A DNA stretch of 64,000 nucleotides. It comes from Bolinopsis microptera. Taxonomy: Eukaryota > Ctenophora > Tentaculata > Lobata > Bolinopsidae. Within the stretch, counting starts at the first letter, position 1. Each line of letters opens with the position of its first letter. Below the pieces are notes generated by a model. That model had not been told where the DNA came from, made no database searches, and saw only the letters and a list, made by a program, of their open reading frames with translations. The stretch is taken from contig NC_087074.1 of the NCBI RefSeq assembly GCF_026151205.1, positions 20,447,765 to 20,511,764 on the forward strand. The letters are read 5' to 3'. Of this stretch, positions 1 to 11,400 are shown one piece after another. The translations under genes and the position numbers were made by a program.

Positions 1-323
1 ATGGTAAATGTTGAGAAGTTGACTGATAGCACATAGCCCAGAACTGCATAACTCTCGAGACTGCTTATCAGAGATAACACCCAGAAACATACCTTCTAAT
101 CTGGAGGGAGATTAGCGGATTACTATGGTAACAAGTTAGAAGTTATTATTGGCCCGGTTACCTGACTTCCAATATAGTTTAAAGAGTAACCCGTTTGGCT
201 GTAGTAAAAATGAAGATACATTTTTTCAATGACTCCGTAGATATTAATGAAAAGGTTCATCCTCGAACCTACTTTTTCCACTGAAAGTGGTTAACAGCGG
301 CTGTGGCTCTAGCAGGTTCACAC

Positions 324-3300
324 TGCATATCTCCCAGTAAAGTTACCATTTCATCTAATATTATCTGCTTCACATTGGCTTCTGTGTGCTCTAGAAATCG
401 GTCTGTAAACCAATCCAGGCAATGCTCTGCTACCAAACCACTTCCTGCTCCTGAGAATACATCCTTCATTAGGTAGTGGAAAGACTCAGAGGAGAAATCG
501 GTTATAATCAATTAAACCATCGGGATGTAACATACTGCATGGATCAAGCATGGTCACCATCTATCCACAAACGCGCGCGCTAAAATCACGTGGGTATAAA
601 TCACTTTCGCCAAAATGTTGTTTACGCGGCTTCCATAAAAATTATTTTCCAGAAAATTCCTATAATATTGCCACACTGTCCCACAAAAATTAAGAATCAA
701 AAAAAGTAAATTAAAAGTTACCTGAACTCTTAACGATAGCAGTAAGAATACACGCTGTAGGTCGGAGATACTTAATTTCACTGTAACTAAGTTTCTCTTT
801 GCAGTAATCAAACACCACACCCATGAACTGAGACGGATCTAAAGATTTGTTCTTCGCATTAGGAATAGTCAGCACCCAAAACAGCGAGGATATTACTTCT
901 AGACACCTGATACAAAAACCGGGTTTACATCGAGAACATTCTTGTCTTGGTTTTCTTATCTAGATTAACGAATCTATTTGTTAGTAAGAAAAACACTACT
1001 CCTCCATAATATAAAATGTTTTAAAAAGAGGTTTTTTACCTTTCACGTAAGTCTCTATTAACTCCTCCAAATATTTCCTGTTTCACATCGTTCCAAATAA
1101 GAATTAAGTGTTCTTCAGTACATCCGATACCATACGACGTTATACATAACTTCAACGTTTCACAACTCTGGATTCTGGTCTGAGATAATGTATATATGTA
1201 ATATGTATTATAATAACTTAAGTAAGTACTAAGTACCCTAAACAATTAAAAAGGAAGACTCCTGATTAGGATCCCCTTGAACAATATATTGTTCAAAGTC
1301 TGTTTGTTTACCTAAAAAACACAAACCTGCATAACAGAGCTGGTAAACTTGTCCAGCAAGAAGGGAATAGCGTGTTTAGCCAGTTTGTTGTTAGCTTTAA
1401 AGCAGTTGTTAAGTCTGTCTCTCAGATCTTCTGGACTGACTTTTACATCAGCGTCATCCGGTGGGGTGAAATCAATAGGGTAGTAACAGGATATAACGTC
1501 AAATAGTGTTTCTTCTATATTATCTGATAGTAAATCACCAAATTATTGATAGAATAATAGTATATAGCTAACAGTATGACATATTCGAATTTCAGCTTTC
1601 CGCGACCCAAATTTTGCTGTTTCGACTGAATTTTTCTTTAATGACCATCTTACAAGGTCACTGAGGGTGGCACAAGACACGATTGAGGTACTCAAAGTTC
1701 TATTCCCTAAGAAAGCTTTGATAAACGGAAAATCATCACAATATAAAAAGAGGTTTTGGACTATTTTTAAAGAGAAGCTTTTCTGCCGTCCCCTTGACCG
1801 AAATTTCGCGGTTTTGACTGAAATCAGAATTTCAGAATATAGTGCAATTTGTTGTGCCATGTATTTTGCTGCCAAATTCCGCCTTTTTTTCTTCATTACG
1901 CCAAAACTTTCAAGTTTTTAGCATTTATCAAAGTATAAAAGTAAGTAAATTATAAAGATAACAAATATTACCAAGGTTGAAGTGTTGAAGTACAATTACT
2001 GTCATGTTAAATATAAGCATCAGATTCCGCGGGTCCTGCTCTCCATCGATCAGATTAATGTAACTCACAACAAACTCATTGTTCATTCCTTCCAGTAAAC
2101 CTGAAACAAACACAAATAAATACACATGGGAGGGGGGAGTTCGTCTGAGGAGTACTTATGGGATGAATCATGAATGGAGAAAAATGTTGGTTAAATTATT
2201 ACGAACTGTTCTCCATTCTTGCGGTCACGAACAGAGCTATTAGAATTCAGTATTGGATATTATATCTGTTAATAAGTTTGAATTATGTTCCAGTATAGAT
2301 ACCTAATACTATTACTACTAGTTCTTACTGAGTAAGTTGCAGTGTAATAGGGAGTATAGGAGGGTGTATGCCTTGTGTCTTGTGTCCTGAGAATGTTCAT
2401 TATAAATATACGGAATAAAGTGTTAAGAATTTAGAATATACAATAACATTTTAAGGCGTTCATAAACCAGGGATTGTTAATGATTTTAATCGGCTAATTT
2501 TGGAGGTTTAGAAATTGACCACTCAGATTTCTCGGGAAAACACTGAAAGGATTGGCCATTTTCTTGGACATTGGACAAGAACAATATCAAACAATGAATG
2601 ATGATAATTCCCTGAAGTACAGTACCCTCTAGATTCTAGAATAAACCATTCGTTACAACCCTGTCCCACCTGATGCAGTGCCTGTACATCAACCGACTGA
2701 GCTAACTCTTTAGCTATCAAACAAGCAGTGCTAGAGTCTACTTCTCTCTCCTTCACGTAGCCTGTCAGTCCTGACAGTATCTTGGGAACTATGCTGTACT
2801 TCTCTGAGAGTCTCCCGCATAGAAACTTTATTAGAACTACCACTGGGAATTGTGTGTTGTGAGAATATGGTGCATAGTATTATTAGGAGCAATATTCATT
2901 ATAAATCTGATAGCTATTTAAAGGTATTAGTTGAGATGTTGTTGTTATCAGAGCTTAATTGTTAACTTCTTCAGATTTGTGTTCGATAAGTTCGATAATG
3001 GCAATAGGTGAGATATTTTAATTTTAAACAAACCTTCAGAATCGTTAAGTTTAGACTTGACAGATACGTCCACTAGCAAAGTAATAGCATTAAGTCGGAC
3101 ATCATCAACTTTAGAGGTAATATGCTGCCTGGGTGAGGGAAAGAGTTACGAATTAATTAACGTATTTTAAGTTATGCATCTTCCTTTTTGTTTAATTAAA
3201 TTAGCAAGTTCATCAAATAGGCCTCCAAACTGTAAACTATTTCATGTGCTTTATATTATGTTACAGACCAGTACACTCACTGAAGCAGCTGAACAAATTG

Positions 3301-3453
3301 CAGTATTGAGAATCTGTGACCATTCTCAGCCACAAATTCGAATGCTTCCTTATTCGGTTCTCTGATGTAGTCATTGCACGCCAGCTCAAATCTTATCTTT
3401 GCTTCTTCGTCAGTCATTTTATCTAAGTTGGATTGAATCGAAATTTCAACCAT
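324..3453 (-). CDS. MMS19: MMS19-like cytosolic Fe-S assembly scaffold, N-terminal part
   Basis: MMS19 is the HEAT-repeat scaffold that hands iron-sulfur clusters to DNA polymerases and helicases together with CIAO1 and CIAO2B. I assembled nine minus-strand exons: 3281-3453 (ATG at 3451-3453), 3034-3128, 2670-2842, 2329-2386, 1972-2100, 1327-1523, 1040-1179, 722-906 and 324-450. All have AG/GT borders and the phases agree through all eight junctions, giving about 425 residues. Diagnostic stretches are DGEQDPRNL (exon 5) and YYPIDFTPPDDAD (exon 6), which align with my memory of the animal family. The family is about 1000 residues, so more than half of the gene lies left of the window. The last donor (324) is the weakest call. 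The intron 1524-1971 holds imperfect direct repeats (around 1595-1640 and 1795-1840) of unknown origin. Confidence 0.85.
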
Positions 3454-4088
3454 GTTCTATACATCTATCTAGAGATAAGACAGCATTATACATAAAGTAT
3501 ATGATATGTAATATGTATTATGTATACGTTATTATAATGTAACCTTTCAAACCCACAACGTTCAATATCTTATGTAAAACTGTAATTCCAATAGTTAAGC
3601 CCTGATTTACTTGGATTCTTTGGGTTAATTAAGCTAAAAGATTTGGGTTTCTGATTCACACTTAAGAACAGTGAACTTTTGAATGGACACTACTAAAGAA
3701 CCTTGAGTGCTTGTACAATTTACATTTATGTACAAGACATGATAATTCAGGATTTTCATAGTAAAACCAGCTTGTTAGTATACTGAATAAAACTTCAATA
3801 TGTATAGTTTGTATACTGTAGTATCGACTATAGAGCAATAAATATACCATCATGTCATAAATAATAAATTAATGATCTATGAAGTACAAGTATAGTTAGT
3901 GGATATATAGAAAGTCCTAAATCCTTATATTTAGGTACATAGATATTATATTCTGAGATGTTTCTATTTCTTTAAACTTTAATAATCGCAAGTTTCTGTT
4001 GTTCCATTCTTCTATTGCACTGGAAAATCTTGTTACTCACTGCATTATCTACAGTATTATTGCTCACACTTTCTTCTTTTCCAGAGAT

Positions 4089-4253
4089 CTAATTCAATGC
4101 ATCCTCTTCCATGCGCTCTGGTTTCAAGCCACCCTTACTGCCTCCAATCTCAGTTGCAGCTTTTTCCCTCAAATCCAAAGCAAAAGCCTGGCCTTCTGCC
4201 AGATTTGGCCTCCGTCTTGCTTCCACTTCTCTTATCCTGTGATATTTGGTCAT
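4089..4253 (-). CDS. possible 54-residue microprotein
   Basis: This short open frame lies between the MMS19 start (3453) and the mL54 stop (4517), on the same strand. An in-frame TGA directly precedes its ATG, so the start is well defined. The product is strongly charged, with an arginine-rich first third (VEARRRPNLAEGQ), a leucine/alanine-rich middle suggesting a helix, and an acidic end (ERMEEDALN). No signal peptide or membrane segment is visible. Its composition looks more protein-like than the surrounding AT-rich spacer. I recognise no family. It could also be a chance frame or an isolated exon. Confidence 0.35.
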   Translation of the reverse strand: MTKYHRIREVEARRRPNLAEGQAFALDLREKAATEIGGSKGGLKPERMEEDALN

Positions 4254-4456
4254 TCAACACACTTTTCGTTGTACATGACACAAAAGTTTTAAAATGATAA
4301 TCATCAAAGCAGTACAGAGGATAATAAGTGAGAAATAGTTTAGAATATTACAATATTTAAAACAATCACCTTGCTTAATAAATCAACACGTTATTAGTGT
4401 GATAAAAAACTCAAAGACAAGGTTTCAAGTTGCTCAATGTAGAATGTAGATCTACC

Positions 4457-4520
4457 TTCCGGAGTTACTTCCGGAGTTACTTCCGGAGTTACTTCCGGAG
4501 TTACTTCCGGAGTCACTTAC
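4457..4520. repeat. 12-bp tandem repeat at the mL54 3' end
   Basis: About five copies of TTCCGGAGTTAC abut the mL54 stop codon. On the minus strand the array begins right after the TAA, so it lies in the 3' untranslated region. Confidence 0.8.
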
Positions 4521-5947
4521 TCGTCAATAATTTCCTCCTCCGTTGGGAACTTCAACTGACTGTATAAGTCTGGGTGTTTGTGTCTCAGCTTCATGACCCT
4601 GTTGTTCATGTTCATTCTAAAGTCATTTATCTTGGTAAACAGATTATGATCTGGCTTCTGAAGATGCTCGTCAATGGGCATGTTGTAGGTATCAGCAATT
4701 TCCCACAACCAATCTGGATAATCTTCATCAGGTCCTAGGATTGGATCTTCTTCCCCTTCTAAAGGAGATGCCCCTCTGCATCTAGTGAAGAAAATAAGCT
4801 CATTATTCGTTGTTATCATTTCAAGACAGATCAATGGATCCCTTACTAAGATTCCTGAGAAAATGCGATGAGTCTGGATTTTGGGCAATTGAAAGTGCGA
4901 TTCCCAGCCCCCCACCCACTGCCCCCACATGTCTTGTGCCAACTGAAGAACTAAGGTACCTCAGGGCCAATCTCATCTACCTCTGGAGAGGAATTATGAA
5001 ACTTCAATTTAAATAGTTCTCAGGAATATGCAGGAATCTAGCCGGCTATAGTTGGTTAGCTCGCAGAATCTAGTTATGAAGATTGCGTGTTCGAGGCTAG
5101 GTTGAATATAATTTTCTTCCCACTTTTTTGGCAAATATGAGTAACTAATGATACCTCGGTAATATAATTAGCAAAGTACGATACAGTGTGGTATGGAATT
5201 GAGGATGAGACATAATAAAATCGTCATCCGGCCCCGAAGCAGCCGAAACATTTGCATTTATAGCCGTTATAAAAATATATAGCCTTATTTTTTCTTTTCC
5301 AGACTGTATTCCTAGCCACCTTTTAAATTTATGCCACTGCGGATACCCGTCGTCTAGTCTTAGACAACAGACGAGGAGATCGCATAGATTCAATGGATCC
5401 TTAGCTACTCCCTAGACGCGTTACGTCGAAGTTTTTATAATATAAACAACTGATAAAATACACCATACACGTGTATATTTATTTTATTTATAGTTATTTA
5501 TTTTGTGCGATAAGCCTAACTCACAGTCTCGCATGAATCTTGACCTGGGCAATGGATCTTTTGTTATAGCTTATTCAAGTTTTACTGCTATATTATGAAT
5601 AATTACACTGTAAAATATTCAATATTAACCTAGTGAAATCAGGATCACAAGTTCGGGGTGCTTTCCTAGCCAAAGCTGCCACTTGTGGTTTCTTCAAACA
5701 CAGTGCTGAAAGATTTATCAATTAAGATTAATTAGTTCAAATTCAAATTTGTTTTGGAAAAGCATCTCAAAAAAATCTCTCAAGACAAATTAAAATTCTT
5801 CATTAAATAGGTAGTTAGCAATAAGAACGATTTGGTTTTATAAGAAAATTGATTTGATTTTCTCACGTTAAAGATAAAATAAATTAACAAACCTGTTGTT
5901 GTAATAGATCTGTGGAACATTCCATGAACTCTCTTCACATGATTCAT
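4517..5947 (-). CDS. MRPL54: mitochondrial large-subunit ribosomal protein mL54
   Basis: This is a component of the mitochondrial ribosome large subunit, made in the cytosol and imported. Three minus-strand exons join in phase: 5893-5947 (ATG 5945-5947), 5630-5705 and 4517-4781, coding for 131 residues. The N terminus (MNHVKRVHGMFHRSITTT) is basic and Ser/Thr-rich with no acidic residue, as expected for a mitochondrial presequence. The family hallmark is the DEDYPDWLWEI segment in exon 3, followed by a basic, Asn/Arg-rich helix region. The length suits the family (about 130-140 residues). The gene reads in the same direction as MMS19 and starts about 2.5 kb upstream of it. No other family I know carries this YPDWLW context. 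Confidence 0.8.
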
Positions 5948-6990
5948 ATTTACATAAAGCTGCAAATAATTGCTGACATCAGGATATTTTATTGAGTGAT
6001 TAATCTTGAGCCCTGAACAAATATTAAAAGCAACTATTTTAGTTGATGCTGCCACTACCACATGTGATGGGTAAAGTCGTGATTTGATGGGTTGCTCTGT
6101 TATAAGAGCCCGGCCACATTCCCGGGTACACCTTGCATTGTCAAGCTTTACTTTCTCAAAGGACACACTAATAATATCAAAATATGATGAACATTGAATA
6201 AAATTACATTCCAAATATTAGATCATAAGATCCAAGTGCTCTATCCAATCCGCTTTACCATTGACATCCCAAACAATAGCTATATTTAAGTTTAGATTTT
6301 CAAAAGGAGAACGTTATTTTCGAGATTTCAAATAACCCGGAATGTTATACATTGGGCGTTTGATAATAGTGGTCAAATGTCACATATTATAACGTACTCT
6401 ATCTATGTGCAGTATGCTGCAAACATATCGTCATGGTATTATATTGGAAGGGCAAATGTCCACAACGATATCTGGTACAATTCCACTTGTCTCTGTAACC
6501 CCCAAATCTATGCAGTATGCACAGTTTTTATTCCCATTTGAGCATGAGCCAATATCTCACACATTGTTTTAGCTACCTATATACTATGTAGTGATTTCAA
6601 TCATCTATATGCTTTATGGACCCTTGTTACTTCTTTTGGATCACAAGATAGCCAAAATGTAGCTTTACGCAGGAAGTCTTTTTTTTAAAGTTGATACTTG
6701 ATACAAGAGGAAAAAAGTTGATACTTGATACAAGAGGAAATGCCAAGCTCTTGGATGTGAGAAAGATTGTTTCACCACAAACGTCATTATATATTATCTT
6801 CCTTCTGTGTCATCCTGAACAATTATAACATCCTTCAACACAACTTAGAAACAGAAACTAATCATGTGACTTAAAAATTAACCGCTTATAAGCCACGGGA
6901 AATAACCAATTGAATAACCAATTACCAACAGCATTGTGCAAATTATTTTATGGAACAACTACAGTGCAACTGCACTGTTCAACTGTCTGA
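5948..6990. other. gene-free spacer
   Basis: I see no supported gene. A 24-nt direct duplication (GTTGATACTTGATACAAGAG and the next four bases) occurs around 6690-6740. The 144-residue minus frame covering 5780-6214 is only a shadow around mL54 exon 1. Confidence 0.5.
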
Positions 6991-8445
6991 TTGACCATTG
7001 TTAATGGTCTGGCCCGGCACGTGCTACTTCGTACTAGATATTTTATTTATTTTCTAACAGACGACAACTTCCTGTTGTTTTTTTTTTCTATATTAGTTAC
7101 TCATATCTCTTGTACAGACTGTTTTACAAGGACATTGACAGATGATACTCACATTAGGCATTCATTATTGCATCTAAATTATTTCACTTGCTTTAGGTTT
7201 AGAAATTTATTCTCTGGTTAACAGATTTCAATTGTTTAATTAATTTGTAGTATGACAGTAATTAGGTAATTAGGTATATAAGAAGTTATTTAATTTTGCT
7301 TGGGCTATTATATTGACTATTGAGGTTTAATGATGATATGGAATTTGAATTTCATATAAATTTACACTATGTGGTTGGGGCATTTTGCATAGTAAATATG
7401 GTTACTACTCCTATATATCATATTATTTGATTGGTATTCGATTTCTGATTATTTCCCTAGGAATATGATTATTATATCTCAATTTGGCTTTAGGTAGGGT
7501 GCCCCGCTAAAAGAACTGGATTCTTCCAGGAAGCATCCCGTGCACAGAGCTTGTTCTACATATATATTAAATTATTAACCATTCATTCTGTATGTGCACG
7601 AAAATTTATTTCAATCAAAGCACTTGCCATTAACATTTCGAGAAGGAAGCGGCGCGCTACTTTGAAGAAATTTAGACGAGTAACATCCGTCAACTGTCTG
7701 ATAGCACCCGGGTTACATTGATTTGTGTGGCGTGTATTCACAGACTGTATTTTCAGCGAGTAGCAAGAGCAGGGGGCCGGGGCTAGTTAAATAAAACAAT
7801 GAGACAGCATTTCTATTACTGGACAGCGCCAGCCTATCGCTCCCCTATATATTCAATCAGATTTTGTGAGACAGTAACATCTGCGCCGAATATTTTTTTC
7901 GATCTATGACTTAGGTGCCAAAGGCACAAAAGGAAAAAGAGTCAAGGCCAATTAGGGTTAGCGAACAACGTTTTTTGTATTATATGTAATAACTCGCCCA
8001 CGTTCGCGTTAGTTACTGCGTAAAGTTATTTTGCGCAACATTCTGAATTAAATTATTGTCGCGGCGCTAAACGGGCGTATTTAAATTTTGATCGTTCGGC
8101 GTTCAATACTTTGTACATTTTACATAATTGTAAATGTTGATTTCGATTTTAATGGTAAGTATTTAAAGTTAAGGTGTACAAATTTGTACTTCATATTTTA
8201 AATTTTTATATTATCTTCACGATAACAAATTTATTTAAAACCAAAATTAACTCGAATCCTAAAGCATAAACAATAAACAGCTCAAATATCGTTTTACAAT
8301 CCTGTCACGTGCATGCGTTTGACAAAAATGGTTATGATTTGCTCATAACTCGTCAAAAAATGATTTTTGTGCTATGTAATAACAAATAAGTCTCATTTGA
8401 AATCATCCTAGTCTTTTTGAGAGCTGGTTAGACGCTGGTTCTGTT

Positions 8446-11400
8446 ATGTCAACCTCACTATCTGCTACAAAGGTGTGCCATATATGTAATGCTAAAGCAA
8501 CAAGAGGATTTTCTTGTCTTGGGCCATGTAAACAGTGGTACCATGTTAAATGTGCTGGACTGAAGAAAAGAGAAGAAGAGGTGTGTAAAACATGCAACGA
8601 TATATATGTAAATGTAAATAAATGTAAACAGTCTGATGTAAATAAGACCAAAGACGATGTAAACATACACAAAGAAACTGACGATAGTGTAATCCTTTGC
8701 CCAGCATGCAGCACAACAGCCGATCGTGGAGGGGATGTTGTTGGATGTGACGGTGTTTGTGGAAAATGGTTCCATGTTACATGCCTTACAGAGGGCGATC
8801 AAGCAGTTGGTGATGGATATTGGTACTGTTCCTCTTGTTATGGTAAAGAGGCTTTCCCTGGCTTTCCAAGTTTTGTGAAGACAGCTGACTCAACACCCGC
8901 AACATGGGGTTTGCTCAAGGGACCTTTTATCAAAGAGACATTTGGCAATGCCTATGATGAAATAATCAAGTGGAAGAAAAACCTGTTCAAGGTTCCTTCT
9001 GGTGCTCAAGGTAAAGCATATGTGAAAGCGACTACTAAAGTCATCAACTTTTATGTTAACAACTCCCCCCTCCAAAATGTGGCCATGACTGCACTTATGG
9101 TTATGCCAGCCCTGCTCCTTCAAAAACCCTCCAAACGATCCAAAACAAAGGACACCGTCAGACATCTTGAAGATTGCCTCAAACTTTGGGAAAAAGGAGA
9201 CATCAAGGGCCTCATCAAAGAAGGTAAAGCTATTCAGAAGCGTATAACATCAAGCAAGTTTACTCCCCAACATACACACAAAATATTCTCCAAGCTCATG
9301 CTTCAAGGAAAGGTGTCAGCAGCGCTCAGATGGGTAACAAATAAAGCTGGGGGCCTCCTAGAGCCAACACCAGAAACTATCAAGTTGCTAGAGAGCAAAC
9401 ATCCTGACCCACAGCCTGAAGAGTCCTTCCTCGTAAGCAGTCTACTCAGCAAGGTGGGCCTGGAAAAAGTAGACAATGTTATATTCGAAAACATAGATAG
9501 TGAAGCAATCCAGAAGGCAGCAAAGAACACCAATGGATCAGCCGGCCCCTCTGGCTTAGATTCTGATGGTTGGCAACGTATCCTTTGCTCTAAGTCTTTC
9601 AAGACATGTGGTGCTGAACTATGTGAATCAGTTGCCTTACTGACCAGAAAACTTTGCACTGAATTAGTCGACCCTGATCCCCTAGCATCCTTCATATCTT
9701 GTCGCCTCATTCCTTTGGACAAGAAGCCTGGTGTTAGACCAATAGGGATCGGTGAAGTTCTCCGCCGAATAATCGGCAAGTCAGTTACTACTCTGCTTAA
9801 ACCAGAGATCCTAGCAGCCACTGCACCGCTTCAAGCGTCAGCAGGCCTAGAAGGTGGAGTAGAAGCTGCTATTCATGCTCTTAGAACTATGTATGAAGAT
9901 GATGACACTCACGGTATCCTTCTGGTTGATGCAGATAATGCCTTCAACCGTTTAAACCGGAGAGTTGCCCTCCACAACACAAGTGTGATGTGTCCCGAGC
10001 TGTATAAATATCTTGTTAATACCTACAGAAAAGCAGCAAAACTGTACATACCAAACTCCAAGGGATTGTTTATTTTATCCCAAGAAGGTACTACTCAGGG
10101 GGATAACTGTGCTTCTGCATTTTACTCCTGTAGCCTGATGCCCCTTATGGGCAAACTCCCCACAGAGCCACCAGATATCTCCCCCGTGGTCTGTGAGAAC
10201 ACGAAACCTCCCCAGAAGCCTCCAGAGGAGAACAATAAGATTGAGACACCGCCAGATACTACTCCAGATAGGACTCCGGAGGTAAATAAGCCCTCCAACA
10301 AAGCTGCTAAACACATATGGTTTGCAGATGATTCTGGAGCAGCAGGAAGGCTTAAAGCCCTGAAGATTTGGTGGGATACCCTACAGGCATCTGGCCCCGT
10401 TTATGGCTATTTTCCCAAACCTTCCAAGACCTGGCTTATAGTTAAAGAGGAGTATCAAGAGGAAGCCAAGTCTCTCTTCCCGACCTTAACATCACCACCG
10501 AAGGTTGTCGTTACCTGGGTTCCTTTATTGGTACAGAGTCTGGAAAGAATAAGTTTATCCAAGCCAAATGTGTTGAATGGATAGAAGAGATCGAGGGATT
10601 GGCATCAATTGCACAGCATGAGCCACACCTTGCTTACGCCGCTTTTGTTTACGGCTCCTCTCGCAGATGGTCTTTCCTGATGAGGACCACCCCTGACATA
10701 GCAGTGAACTTGCAGCCCATTGAGGACAAGATCAGGAATTTGCTCATTCCCAACATGACAGGACACACAATTAGGTCCAACTTTGAGCGCAGCCTGTTCT
10801 CCCTCCCAGCCAAGTTAGGTGGACTAGCTATCATCAATCCAGTAGAAATTGCTGATAATGAGTACAAGAACTCACTCATGGCTAACCAGCAGCTTACAGA
10901 CCACATCCTGAAGCAACACACCACTCTCAATACCAACAGAGAGGCTGGGAAAGCAGTCAAGTCTGCCATAAGCGGACTATACACGTTTCATTAACGTGTA
11001 TTTTGTGCAAAGTGTATGAAAAGTTGGTGAGAGCACATGTATTAAATTTTCTAGAACATCGAATTTCGAAGCATCAGCATGGATTTGTTAAGGGTAAATC
11101 GTGTTTATCTAATCTTTTAGAGACATTTGATGACATTCTTGACATTTTAGATGAAGGTGCTCCGGTTGATCTTCTATACTTTGATTTTAGTAAGGCATTC
11201 GACACAGTCCCCCACTTTAGACTTCTGTCTAAATTGGAAGGCTTTGGTGTCAAAGGAAAGGTTTTAGATGTTATTAAAGATTTTCTTACAGACAGGACTA
11301 TGAGGGTTTCTGTAGAAGGACAATGGTCCGAGGTTAAACATGTTTTATCTGGTGTTCCTCAGGGGTCAGTTCTAGGCCCTCTCCTATTCATTCTGTATAT

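Noticed and set aside
1543-1896. 117-residue minus frame in an MMS19 intron
   Set aside because: It covers imperfect direct repeats and overlaps a plus-strand frame; no domain is seen.
1-3453. MMS19 and HypX as a linked metal-cofactor system
   Set aside because: They lie 43 kb apart with unrelated genes and transposons between them; no functional link is visible.
5040-5130. tRNA-like A-box and B-box (TAGTTGGTTAGCTCG, GTTCGAGGCTAG)
   Set aside because: The spacing suggests a tRNA-derived SINE, but there is no cloverleaf, no second copy and no clear end in the window.
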